Part shown: one piece after another, positions 1-6,442 of the stretch
Layout of the letters: each line of letters opens with the position of its first letter
How positions within the stretch are numbered: the stretch's first letter is position 1
Assembly: GCA_007118045.1 (NCBI GenBank)
Contig: SKTG01000106.1
Span: forward strand, 1 to 11,206
Source: Nitriliruptoraceae bacterium
GTDB lineage: Bacteria; Actinomycetota; Nitriliruptoria; Nitriliruptorales; Nitriliruptoraceae
DNA: 11,206 bases
Direction of reading: 5' to 3'
Position numbers and translations under genes: made by a program
The notes under the pieces: generated by a model
Seen by the model: the letters and a program-made list of their open reading frames with translations, nothing else
Database searches by the model: none
What the model was told of the DNA's origin: nothing

Positions 1-50
1 GACGGCTGAACCGCTCCGGCGCCGACGAGGCGTCGCAGCAGCGACACCAT

Positions 51-86
51 CGATCCGCGCCGACCCGTCACGGTCGGCGCGGATCG
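51..86. terminator. 15-bp perfect hairpin, probable terminator of an upstream gene
   Basis: Bases 51-65 are perfectly complementary to 72-86 with a 6-base loop (66-71). There is no T-tract on either side, which is common for terminators in high-GC actinobacteria. It lies before the photolyase gene. It could end a plus-strand gene that stops at or before the window edge (a TGA is at 7-9), or it could be a protein-binding palindrome. Confidence 0.45.
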
Positions 87-168
87 GTGCTCTGCTTCGC
101 GGGACGGCGGCGTCGGTGCGGATCCACCTGATCCCGATGATCCCGCCGCACCGAACGTGTCGGCGTCT

Positions 169-175
169 GGAGGAG
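169..175 (+). promoter_or_regulatory. Shine-Dalgarno site fixing the photolyase start
   Basis: GGAGGAG sits six bases before the ATG at 182. The upstream in-frame GTG at 116 has no comparable site, and its extra 22 residues do not resemble the family N-terminus, so the ATG is preferred. Confidence 0.7.
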
Positions 176-181
176 CTCGGG

Positions 182-1672
182 ATGCGGACGGTGTGGGTCT
201 GGGGTGATCAGCTCAACCGGGATCTCGCGCACCTGCGCGGGACCGAGCCGGCGGACACGCGGGTACTGCTCGTCCTCAGCGACCACAAGCTCGGTGAGCG
301 ACGCTGGCACCACCAGAAGGCGCACATGGTGATCTCCGCGATGCGCCACTTCGCGGCCGAGCTCGAGGACCGCGGCTACGACGTCGACCTGCGGCGTGCC
401 CCCACGATGCGCGCCGGCTTCGAACGCCACGTCCGCGAGTTCACCCCCACGCGGGTCACGGCGATGGAGCCGGCGAGCCTGGGCGGACACCGTCTGTTGC
501 AGCGACTGGGCGTCGAGGTCGCGGACAACGACCACTTCCTGTGCCACTGGTCGTCGTTCGACGAGTGGGCAGGCGACCGTGAACACCTCAGGATGGAGGA
601 CTTCTACCGCTGGCGACGGCGCACGACCGGCTACCTCATGGACGGGGACGAACCGGCCGGTGGCAGGTTCAACCACGACCACGACAACCGTGAGCCACCC
701 ACGGCCGAGCTGGCCTCGCAGGCACCGCGACCGGTCACATCGCGCCTCGACGAGCTCGACCGCGACTCCTCGGGCTGGCTACCCGACGACGTGTTCGGCG
801 CGCCGCCCGACGGCACCTGGGCGACCACCCGACGGCGCGCGCTGACGCGTCTCCGGCGCTTCGTGGAGCACGCCCTGCCCGCCTTCGGCGATCACCAGGA
901 CGCGATGGTCTCCGGCGCGTGGGCCCTGAACCACTCGCTGCTCAGCCACGCGCTCAACCTCGGTCTGCTGCATCCGAGCGAGGTGCTGGACGCGGCCGAG
1001 GAGGCCTACCGGTCTGGCCACGCCCCGATCAACGCGGTCGAGGGCTTCATGCGCCAGATCCTGGGATGGCGCGAGTTCGTCTGGGGCGTCTACCGCCGCT
1101 GGATGCCGGGGTATGGCGAGCACAACGCCCTGGACGCTCAGCTCGACGTGCCGCCGGCGTTCACCGGTGAGGCCGGCACGGACATGGCCTGCGTCGAGGA
1201 CGTCGTTCGCAGCATCCACGATCACGCGTACGCCCACCACATCGAGCGGCTCATGGTGCTCGCGAACCTGGCGACGACCGCGGGCGTGCATCCGGGCCGG
1301 CTCACGTCCTGGATGCACGCATCGTTCATCGACGCGTACGACTGGGTGATGATCCCCAACGTGATCGGCATGGGCACGTTCGCCGACGGCGGCCGCATGT
1401 CGACCAAGCCCTACGTCTCCGGCGGGGCCTACATCGACCGCATGAGCGATCACTGCGGCGACTGCCGGTACGACCGCAGGCGGCGTTCCGGCGAGGACGC
1501 CTGTCCGTTCACGACCCTGTACTGGGACTTCCTGGATCGCCACCGCGACACGTTCTCGGGCAACCACCGCATGGCACGCCAGTACCACACCCTCGACCGG
1601 CTCTCCGACCTCGAGGCCCTCCGGGAACGCGCGAACGAGGTGCGCGAACGCCTCGTCGACGGGACGCTCTAG
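182..1672 (+). CDS. FeS-BCP family photolyase/cryptochrome (PhrB-like)
   Basis: A 496-aa cytoplasmic flavoprotein of the deoxyribodipyrimidine photolyase-related family (iron-sulfur bacterial cryptochromes and photolyases). Known members repair UV photoproducts, mainly (6-4) lesions, or act as blue-light receptors. They carry FAD, a lumazine-type antenna and a [4Fe-4S] cluster. The N-terminus (VWVWGDQLN, residues 4-12) and AMRHFAAEL (53-61) are typical of the antenna domain. The C-terminal half holds the FAD domain, including HAYAHHIERLMVLANL (348-363). Cysteines 337, 425, 428 and 441 have the same spacing as the four cluster ligands I recall for Agrobacterium PhrB (350, 438, 441, 454), each shifted by 13. 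The ATG at 182 has a strong GGAGGAG; an in-frame GTG at 116 would add 22 residues. The gene stands alone, with hairpins on both sides. The family call is very secure; whether it repairs DNA or signals is not decided by sequence. Confidence 0.95.
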   Translation: MRTVWVWGDQLNRDLAHLRGTEPADTRVLLVLSDHKLGERRWHHQKAHMVISAMRHFAAELEDRGYDVDLRRAPTMRAGFERHVREFTPTRVTAMEPASLGGHRLLQRLGVEVADNDHFLCHWSSFDEWAGDREHLRMEDFYRWRRRTTGYLMDGDEPAGGRFNHDHDNREPPTAELASQAPRPVTSRLDELDRDSSGWLPDDVFGAPPDGTWATTRRRALTRLRRFVEHALPAFGDHQDAMVSGAWALNHSLLSHALNLGLLHPSEVLDAAEEAYRSGHAPINAVEGFMRQILGWREFVWGVYRRWMPGYGEHNALDAQLDVPPAFTGEAGTDMACVEDVVRSIHDHAYAHHIERLMVLANLATTAGVHPGRLTSWMHASFIDAYDWVMIPNVIGMGTFADGGRMSTKPYVSGGAYIDRMSDHCGDCRYDRRRRSGEDACPFTTLYWDFLDRHRDTFSGNHRMARQYHTLDRLSDLEALRERANEVRERLVDGTL

Positions 1673-1708
1673 TCAGCCGCTCCCCGGCCCCGAGACCCCC
1701 GCTCGACG

Positions 1709-1744
1709 CGCGTGGCGGCCCGGGATGGTCTCGGCCGCCACGCG
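1709..1744. terminator. Bidirectional terminator-like hairpin between convergent genes
   Basis: Bases 1709-1720 pair perfectly with 1733-1744 (12 bp, 12-base loop). The hairpin lies between the photolyase stop at 1672 and the stop of the convergent small lipoprotein at 1792, so it can serve both strands. There is no T-tract. A competing pairing exists: 1690-1697 (CCGAGACC) can pair with 1727-1734. Confidence 0.6.
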
Positions 1745-1753
1745 AGCGACCCT

Positions 1754-1790
1754 CAGCCCGATCAGCCCGATCAGCCTCAGCCCGATCAGC
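1754..1790. repeat. Short 9-bp tandem repeat (CAGCCCGAT)
   Basis: CAGCCCGAT occurs at 1754-1762, 1763-1771 and 1778-1786. A truncated CAGCCT separates copies two and three, and a trailing CAGC ends the run. It lies just past the lipoprotein stop codon and next to the terminator hairpin, in non-coding sequence. It looks like a slippage-prone microsatellite; no function is evident. Confidence 0.6.
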
Positions 1791-1791
1791 T

Positions 1792-1980
1792 CTACGGGTC
1801 CTCCGGGTCCTCGGTCTCCTCTGGGTCCTCGGCGTCGAGCGTCGGGTCGTCGCCCGGGTCGTCGAACTCCTCGAACTCCGCGTCCTCGGTCTCCGTGGTC
1901 GTGTCCTCGCACGCCACGGCACCAGCCGCGAGAGCGAGCGCCAGCACGGGCGCGGACAGAACACGACGGTGGCGGCGCAT
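1792..1980 (-). CDS. Small secreted lipoprotein with highly acidic tail
   Basis: A 62-aa predicted lipoprotein. Arginines at residues 2, 3, 5 and 6, a hydrophobic stretch (about 8-20) and AGAVAC ending at Cys24 form a signal peptide with an acceptable, though not ideal, lipobox (Ala rather than Leu at -3). After Cys24, 21 of the 38 residues are Asp or Glu, mixed with Pro and Thr, giving a disordered, strongly negative tail. The ATG at 1980 has GAGGAG six bases upstream, which rejects the longer in-frame version beginning near 2112. The 3' part is built from degenerate repeats such as GGGTCCTC on the plus strand. No family is recognised. Such a tail could sit in the cell wall and bind cations, but that is a guess. 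It is convergent with the photolyase and divergent from the GntR gene. Confidence 0.65.
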   Translation of the reverse strand: MRRHRRVLSAPVLALALAAGAVACEDTTTETEDAEFEEFDDPGDDPTLDAEDPEETEDPEDP

Positions 1981-2155
1981 GGACGTCTCCTCGGGTGGTG
2001 ATCCTCGGCTGGTGACCGGTACGGGAACGGCCGTCCGGACCAGGGCGACCGGTGGACGGTCGGGGCGCGGGTGGCAGTGGACGCCATGGTCGCCGCCGGG
2101 GGCAGATCCCACGCCGCCGACGTACGGACGGGCGACCCCGGCCGTCTGATGTCCC

Positions 2156-2193
2156 TCTTGTCAGACTATTGATATATCTGTAATCTGACGAGA
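2156..2193. promoter_or_regulatory. 38-bp imperfect dyad, candidate GntR/FCD operator
   Basis: Symmetry about position 2174.5 matches at 15 of 19 base pairs. The core is GATATATC (2171-2178) and the outer arms are GTCAGA (2160-2165) and TCTGAC (2184-2189). Each arm lies in a TTGTCAGACTA-like box: 2158-2168 on the plus strand, and 2181-2191 on the minus strand reading TCGTCAGATTA. Such boxes resemble the TTGTC-GACAA type reported for several FCD-subfamily GntR regulators. A further inverted TCAGAC lies at 2144-2149. The dyad overlaps the predicted promoter, as expected for autorepression by the GntR protein encoded just downstream. Confidence 0.55.
2158..2186 (+). promoter_or_regulatory. Candidate promoter of the gntR-dehydrogenase-etfBA cluster
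   Basis: TTGTCA (2158-2163, five of six matches to the sigma-70-type -35) is followed after 17 bases by TAATCT (2181-2186, a weak -10). It lies in the only AT-rich island of the window and inside the dyad. Transcription would begin near 2193, leaving a leader of about 120 bases that includes the 14-bp repeats. Confidence 0.4.
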
Positions 2194-2225
2194 TCGCCCG
2201 TCACACGAGATCCGTCTCCTGGCAT

Positions 2226-2267
2226 CGGTCCCACGAGATCGGTCCCACGAGATCGGTCCCACGAGAT
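2226..2267. repeat. Three tandem copies of a 14-bp unit
   Basis: The unit CGGTCCCACGAGAT occurs three times without mismatch (2226-2239, 2240-2253, 2254-2267). A fragment, CACGAGATC, lies at 2204-2212. It sits between the predicted promoter and the GntR start, probably in the leader. The length is not a multiple of three and the copies are identical, so recent slippage or a repeated binding site are both possible. Confidence 0.85.
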
Positions 2268-2313
2268 CACGTCGACCCCGAGGTGCAGCATCGCGTCACG
2301 ACCGGATGGCCCG

Positions 2314-3126
2314 TTGGAGGAGCTCGCGGTCCTCGTACCGGAGCACGCTCCGACGGACTCGCTGGCCCAACAGGCCTACTACCGCCTGCGTGACCGCATC
2401 GTCACCCTCCGGCTCGCCCCCGGCAGCCTGGTCAACGAACGCGAGCTCGTCGAGCAGCTCGGGGTCGGTCGCACGCCGGTCCGCGAGGCGCTGCACCGGC
2501 TCGCCGACGACGGACTGGTGGAGGTCTACCCACGGCGCGGCATCTACGTCGGCGCCGTCGACGTCGGGGACCTGCGGGCCATCTCCGAGCTGCGTATCGA
2601 GCTCGAGGGGTTCGCGGCCCGGTTGGCGGCCGAACGACGCACGCCGGACGATCAGACGGCCATCGCCGGGCTCCTCGCCGAGCTGGCCCGACCGACCGAG
2701 GCCCTGCCCGAGCCGCCGGGTCTGCTCGACGGCCGTTCGCTCGAGGGCCGTTCGCTCGAGGGCCGTTCGCTCGACGGAGCCCCGTCATCGGCCCCCAGTG
2801 GCTCCGACGGCAACGGCGTCCCGGTGCACGCTGCACCGGTCGACGCGCAGCAGGAGCATCGCCTGATCCACCTCGACCAGCGCATCCACCGGCTGGTGCA
2901 CCAGGCCGCCCACAACCCGGTGCTGGAGTCGGCGCTGGACCGCGCCTACGTGCTGGCGTTGCGGCTGTGGTTCCTGGCGCTCGGACGCATGGACCCGCTC
3001 CACGACGCCGTGCAGGAACACCACGAGTTGCTCGCGGCGATCGAGGCGGGCGACGGCGCACGAGCCGAGACCATCGCCCGCGAGCACGTCGCGGGCTTCG
3101 AGCAGCACATCCGACAGCTGTTGTAA
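2314..3126 (+). CDS. GntR-family transcriptional regulator, FCD subfamily
   Basis: A 270-aa DNA-binding regulator. Residues 15-80 form the GntR winged helix: helices in 19-48, then VGRTPVREALHRLADDGLV (51-69) and the wing YPRRGIYVG (72-80). The rest is a helical FCD ligand domain. Asp188 and His192 (D-x3-H), His236 and His258 are at the positions of the metal ligands that bind small carboxylates in this subfamily. An insert of about 50 residues (roughly 128-180) interrupts the FCD domain; it includes GRSLE repeated at 140-154 and a Ser/Gly/Pro-rich stretch. The start is uncertain: TTG at 2314 is the only ATG/GTG/TTG upstream of the helix-turn-helix and has no ribosome site before it, while a perfect GGAGGAG lies inside the frame at 2316-2322. 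It is 30 bp ahead of the dehydrogenase gene, so it probably regulates that operon and itself. Confidence 0.9.
   Translation: MEELAVLVPEHAPTDSLAQQAYYRLRDRIVTLRLAPGSLVNERELVEQLGVGRTPVREALHRLADDGLVEVYPRRGIYVGAVDVGDLRAISELRIELEGFAARLAAERRTPDDQTAIAGLLAELARPTEALPEPPGLLDGRSLEGRSLEGRSLDGAPSSAPSGSDGNGVPVHAAPVDAQQEHRLIHLDQRIHRLVHQAAHNPVLESALDRAYVLALRLWFLALGRMDPLHDAVQEHHELLAAIEAGDGARAETIAREHVAGFEQHIRQLL
2731..2775 (+). repeat. Three 15-bp tandem repeats inside the GntR gene
   Basis: GGCCGTTCGCTCGAG occurs at 2731-2745 and 2746-2760, and again at 2761-2775 with one change at the last base. It encodes GRSLE-GRSLE-GRSLD in the extra loop of the FCD domain. The unit is in frame, so copy-number changes would keep the protein readable. 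Confidence 0.9.
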
Positions 3127-3156
3127 CCGGGCCCGCGGGGCCGGGAGGAGCACGCC

Positions 3157-5667
3157 ATGAGCGACGTACCGAGCCACGCGAGCGCCGTGATCATCGGGGC
3201 CGGGATCGTGGGCAACTCGATCGTCGGACACCTGGCCGAGAAGGGCTGGACCGAGCTGGTCCTGCTCGACAAGGGGCCGCTGCCCGACCCGGGCGGTTCG
3301 ACGGGACACGCGTCGAACTTCATCTTCCCGGTCGACCACGGCAAGGAGATCGCTCACCTCACGCTGGACTCGCAGCGCCAGTACGAGGAGATGGGCGTCC
3401 AGACGACGACGGGCGGGCTCGAGATCGCCAGGACGCCCGAGCGCATGGAGGAGCTGCGGCGGCGCATGGCCTCCGCTCGCACGTGGGGCATCGAGGCGGA
3501 GCTCCTCACCCCTGAGGAGGTCGCGGAGCTGGTCCCCTTCGTCGACACGAGCATCGTGCTCGGTGCCTTCCACACACCGTCGGTGTCCGTCGTCGACTCG
3601 CTCCAGGCGGGCACGATCATGCGACAGCGGGCGCTCGACGCGGGGGCACTGACGATCTCGGCCAACACCGAGGTGCTGGACCTCGAGACGGATCGCGGCC
3701 GGGTCACGGCCGTGGTGACCGATCGGGGACGTATCGAGTGCGAGTACGTGGTGGTGGCCTGCGGGGTCTGGAGCCCTCGCATCGCCGCGATGGCGGGTGC
3801 GAACATCCCGCTGACACCCGCCGTGCACCAGATGATCGATGTGGGCCCGATCCCGCTCCTCGAGCGGACCCGCTCGGAGATCGCCTACCCCATCGTGCGC
3901 GACATGGACACGAACATGTACGAGCGCCAGAACGGCGGTGACATGGAGGTCGGGTCCTACGCGCACCGCCCGATCCTGCACGAACCGGACGAGATCCCCT
4001 CGATCGAGGCCGCTCAGCTGTCCCCCACGCAGCTGCCGTTCACCCAGGACGACTTCGACCCCCAGATGGAGGACGCGCTCGAGTTGATGCCCGAGCTGCT
4101 CGACACCCCCGGGGCCGGCATCAAGCACGCCATCAACGGGCTCCTCTCGCTCACCCCCGACGGCGCTCCCCTGCTGGGCGAGACCCCGGAGGTGCGCGGG
4201 CTGTGGTCGGCCGCTGCGGTCTGGATCAAGGAAGGCCCCGGTGTGGGACGGGTGATGGCCGAGTGGATGACCGACGGGGTGACCTCGATCGACGTCCACG
4301 GGGCCGACATCGCCCGGTTCACGCCGAACCAGCGCACGAACCACCACGTCGCCGCACGTGCGAACGAGGGCTTCAACAAGACCTACGGCATCGTGCACCC
4401 GCACGAGCAGTGGGAGTCCGACCGCTTCGTGCGCCTGGCACCGATGCACCACCGGACGCGCTCGCTCGACGCCGTCTACTTCGAGGCCGGTGGGTGGGAG
4501 CGTCCACAGTGGTACGAGGCCAACGCGGACCTCGTCGGCGAGTACGGCGTCGCGGACCGGCCCCACGAGTGGGACCGCCGCTGGTGGTCGCCGATCATCA
4601 CCGCCGAGCACCTCGCGATGCGGGACCGCGCGGCGATGATCGACCTGACGGCGTTCTCCATCTTCGAGGTCCAGGGGGCGGGGGCGTGCGAGTACCTCGA
4701 CGGCGTCACCGTCGCGAACATGGACCGACCGCCCGGGCGCATCATCTACACGCCGGTGCTGACGCCGGACGGCGGGTTCCGCAGCGACCTCACCGTGGTA
4801 CGCCTCGACTGGGACCGGTACCGCATCATCACGGGCGGTGCGGACTGGGGCCGCGACCTGAAGTGGTTCACCGACCACCTGCCCGCGGACGGCTCGGCGC
4901 ACCTCTCCGACGTCACCAGTGCCTGGACGACCGTCGGGCTCTGGGGCCCGCAGGCACGCCGGATCGCGAGCGAGGTGACCTCGGCGGACGTCTCCAACGA
5001 GGGCTTCCCGTTCGGCACGGCCCGCTGGGCGGAGATCGACGGGATCCGGGCGCTGATGGTGCGCATCTCCTACGTCGGTGACCTCGGCTGGGAGATCCAC
5101 GCTCCCGTCGAACAGGGCCAACGCCTCTGGGACGTGCTCTGGGAGGCCGGGCGACCCCACGGTGTGGTCGCCGCCGGCGGCGGCGTGTACGGGACCACCG
5201 GTCGCCTCGAGAAGGGCTTCCGCCTGATGGGCGCCGAGCTCGACGGCGAGTACGACCCCGTCGAGGCCGGTCTCGCCTTCCCGAAGGTCAAGCGGGCCGA
5301 CTTCGTCGGCAAGGACGCCTACCTCAAGGCGCGGGAGAACGAACCCGCGGCCGTGATGTGCTCGATGACCGTGGAGGACCACAGCTCCGCGTCGGGCCCC
5401 GACCGCTACCCGATGGCGGGCTCGCCCCTGCTCACCACAGCGGGTGAACGGCTCGAGGACCCGCTCGGTCGCCCGTGCTTCGTGACGTCCTCGGGGACCG
5501 GACCGTCGGTGGGCAAGCACCTGCTGCTCGGCTACCTGCCGCCGGAACAGGCCCGGGTCGGGCAGGAGCTGCTGGTCGAGTACATGGGTGAGCGCTACCC
5601 GGTGCTGGTCGGCTCGGCCAGCCGCAAGGGCCTGTTCGACCCCGACGACGCCCGCATGAAGGCCTGA
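3157..5667 (+). CDS. Dimethylglycine oxidase/dehydrogenase-like FAD- and folate-dependent enzyme
   Basis: An 836-aa cytosolic enzyme close in order and length to Arthrobacter dimethylglycine oxidase (about 830 aa) and mitochondrial dimethylglycine and sarcosine dehydrogenases. Residues 10-370 are the FAD domain: GAGIVG at 14-19, then GGSTGH ending at His51, where the family attaches FAD covalently. His224 and Tyr255 match the oxidase active-site pair His225/Tyr259. About 380-430 is the linker (FAO_M) domain. About 430-815 is the GcvT-like folate half, with LEAGGWERP-type sequence leading in, GGFRSDLTV at 539-547 (Asp544 = folate-contacting Asp) and a GcvT C-terminal barrel. It should oxidise an N-methyl amine to an iminium and pass the carbon to tetrahydrofolate. 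GGGAGGAG precedes the ATG. Immediately following etfBA suggest ETF, not oxygen, is the acceptor. The exact substrate (dimethylglycine, sarcosine or another N-methyl compound) is not certain. Confidence 0.9.
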   Translation: MSDVPSHASAVIIGAGIVGNSIVGHLAEKGWTELVLLDKGPLPDPGGSTGHASNFIFPVDHGKEIAHLTLDSQRQYEEMGVQTTTGGLEIARTPERMEELRRRMASARTWGIEAELLTPEEVAELVPFVDTSIVLGAFHTPSVSVVDSLQAGTIMRQRALDAGALTISANTEVLDLETDRGRVTAVVTDRGRIECEYVVVACGVWSPRIAAMAGANIPLTPAVHQMIDVGPIPLLERTRSEIAYPIVRDMDTNMYERQNGGDMEVGSYAHRPILHEPDEIPSIEAAQLSPTQLPFTQDDFDPQMEDALELMPELLDTPGAGIKHAINGLLSLTPDGAPLLGETPEVRGLWSAAAVWIKEGPGVGRVMAEWMTDGVTSIDVHGADIARFTPNQRTNHHVAARANEGFNKTYGIVHPHEQWESDRFVRLAPMHHRTRSLDAVYFEAGGWERPQWYEANADLVGEYGVADRPHEWDRRWWSPIITAEHLAMRDRAAMIDLTAFSIFEVQGAGACEYLDGVTVANMDRPPGRIIYTPVLTPDGGFRSDLTVVRLDWDRYRIITGGADWGRDLKWFTDHLPADGSAHLSDVTSAWTTVGLWGPQARRIASEVTSADVSNEGFPFGTARWAEIDGIRALMVRISYVGDLGWEIHAPVEQGQRLWDVLWEAGRPHGVVAAGGGVYGTTGRLEKGFRLMGAELDGEYDPVEAGLAFPKVKRADFVGKDAYLKARENEPAAVMCSMTVEDHSSASGPDRYPMAGSPLLTTAGERLEDPLGRPCFVTSSGTGPSVGKHLLLGYLPPEQARVGQELLVEYMGERYPVLVGSASRKGLFDPDDARMKA

Positions 5668-5677
5668 GGAGGCGACG

Positions 5678-6442
5678 ATGAGGCTCCTGGTCTGCGTCAA
5701 ACGGGTGCCCGCGCCCGGCGCCAAGATCACCCTGACCCCGGACGGGTCGGAGGTGGACACCACCCACCTCGGCTTCACGGTGAGCCCGCACGAGGAGTGC
5801 GCCGTCGAGGAGGCCGTGCGGCTGGTCGCGGCACACGGCGGCAGCTCCACCGTGCTGACCCTGGGACCGTTGGCGGCGGAGGACCAGCTGCGCAACGCGA
5901 TCGCGATGGGCATCGACCACGGCACGCTGCTGCCCATGGAAGGGCCGGAGTGGGACGCCCGCGCGGTCGCGGGCGCGATCGTCGACGCCGTCCGCGTCCT
6001 CGAGGAGGACGACGGCCGCTTCGACCTGATGCTGTTCGGCAACGAGTCGGCCGACGCGGGCAACCACCAGGTCGCCGTGCGGGTCGCCCACGCCCTCGGC
6101 CGGCCCGTCGTGGACGGCGTCAAGGGCATCGAGGTGACCGACGGCGAGGTCGCGCTGCGTCGGGCCGTCGCCGACGGTCACACCGTCCATCACCTCCCGC
6201 TGCCGGCCGTCGCCGCCGTCAAGGAGGGGCTCAACCTGCCGCGCTACCCGGCCATGCGTGGTCGCCTGATGGCCAAGAAGGCCACGATCCGCCACGTCGA
6301 ACCCCGGCACCGCGAGGGTGGTCTGCGGCGGCTGCGACTGCGTGCCCCCGAGCAGCAACGCACGGAGACGACCGTGCTCGGCACCGGCGCGGCAGCTGCG
6401 CCCGCCGTCGCGGACATCCTGGAGGAGGTGGGGCTGCTGTGA
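5678..6442 (+). CDS. etfB: Electron transfer flavoprotein beta subunit
   Basis: A 254-aa ETF beta (FixA family) subunit of normal length. It forms a soluble heterodimer with the alpha subunit, holds AMP and carries single electrons from flavin dehydrogenases to the quinone pool. Visible signs are the N-terminal LLVCVKRVPAPGAKI, the SPHEECAVEEAVRL segment (about 36-49), FGNESADAGNHQV (about 116-128) in the nucleotide-binding loop, and NLPRYPAMRGRLMAKK (about 187-202), the recognition loop that docks with partner dehydrogenases. The start lies 10 bp after the dehydrogenase stop, with GAGGAGG overlapping that stop codon. The last four bases overlap etfA. This tight arrangement implies one transcript and a dedicated link with the upstream enzyme. 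Confidence 0.95.
   Translation: MRLLVCVKRVPAPGAKITLTPDGSEVDTTHLGFTVSPHEECAVEEAVRLVAAHGGSSTVLTLGPLAAEDQLRNAIAMGIDHGTLLPMEGPEWDARAVAGAIVDAVRVLEEDDGRFDLMLFGNESADAGNHQVAVRVAHALGRPVVDGVKGIEVTDGEVALRRAVADGHTVHHLPLPAVAAVKEGLNLPRYPAMRGRLMAKKATIRHVEPRHREGGLRRLRLRAPEQQRTETTVLGTGAAAAPAVADILEEVGLL

Larger units (their letters stand above)
1981..2313. other. Intergenic control region between divergent genes
   Basis: This 333-bp stretch has no convincing gene. The part nearest the lipoprotein (to about 2150) is GC-rich, and apart from the lipoprotein's ribosome site I see nothing definite in it. From 2150 to 2195 the sequence turns AT-rich and holds the promoter and dyad listed separately. Bases 2226-2267 hold a 14-bp triple repeat. 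Bases 2268-2313 run into the GntR gene without a recognisable ribosome site. Confidence 0.6.

Noticed and set aside
1..50. Possible first codons of a minus-strand gene (ATG at 50, MVSLLRRLVGAGAVQP)
   Set aside because: There is no ribosome site ahead of the ATG, a strong hairpin lies immediately upstream, and only 16 codons are visible, so it cannot be told from chance.
116..181. GTG start adding 22 residues to the photolyase
   Set aside because: It has no ribosome site, and the extra residues are unlike the family N-terminus; ATG 182 has GGAGGAG at good spacing.
2306..2866. ATG-started 186-codon frame overlapping the GntR gene
   Set aside because: The protein is Ser/Arg/Pro-rich without any domain, whereas the overlapping frame encodes a clear GntR/FCD regulator.
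2785..6129. A 1114-codon open frame on the minus strand opposite the dehydrogenase and etfB
   Set aside because: It lies fully antisense to genes with clear motifs, reads as Arg/Val/His/Gly-rich low-information sequence, and has no recognisable domain. Long antisense frames are normal at this GC content.
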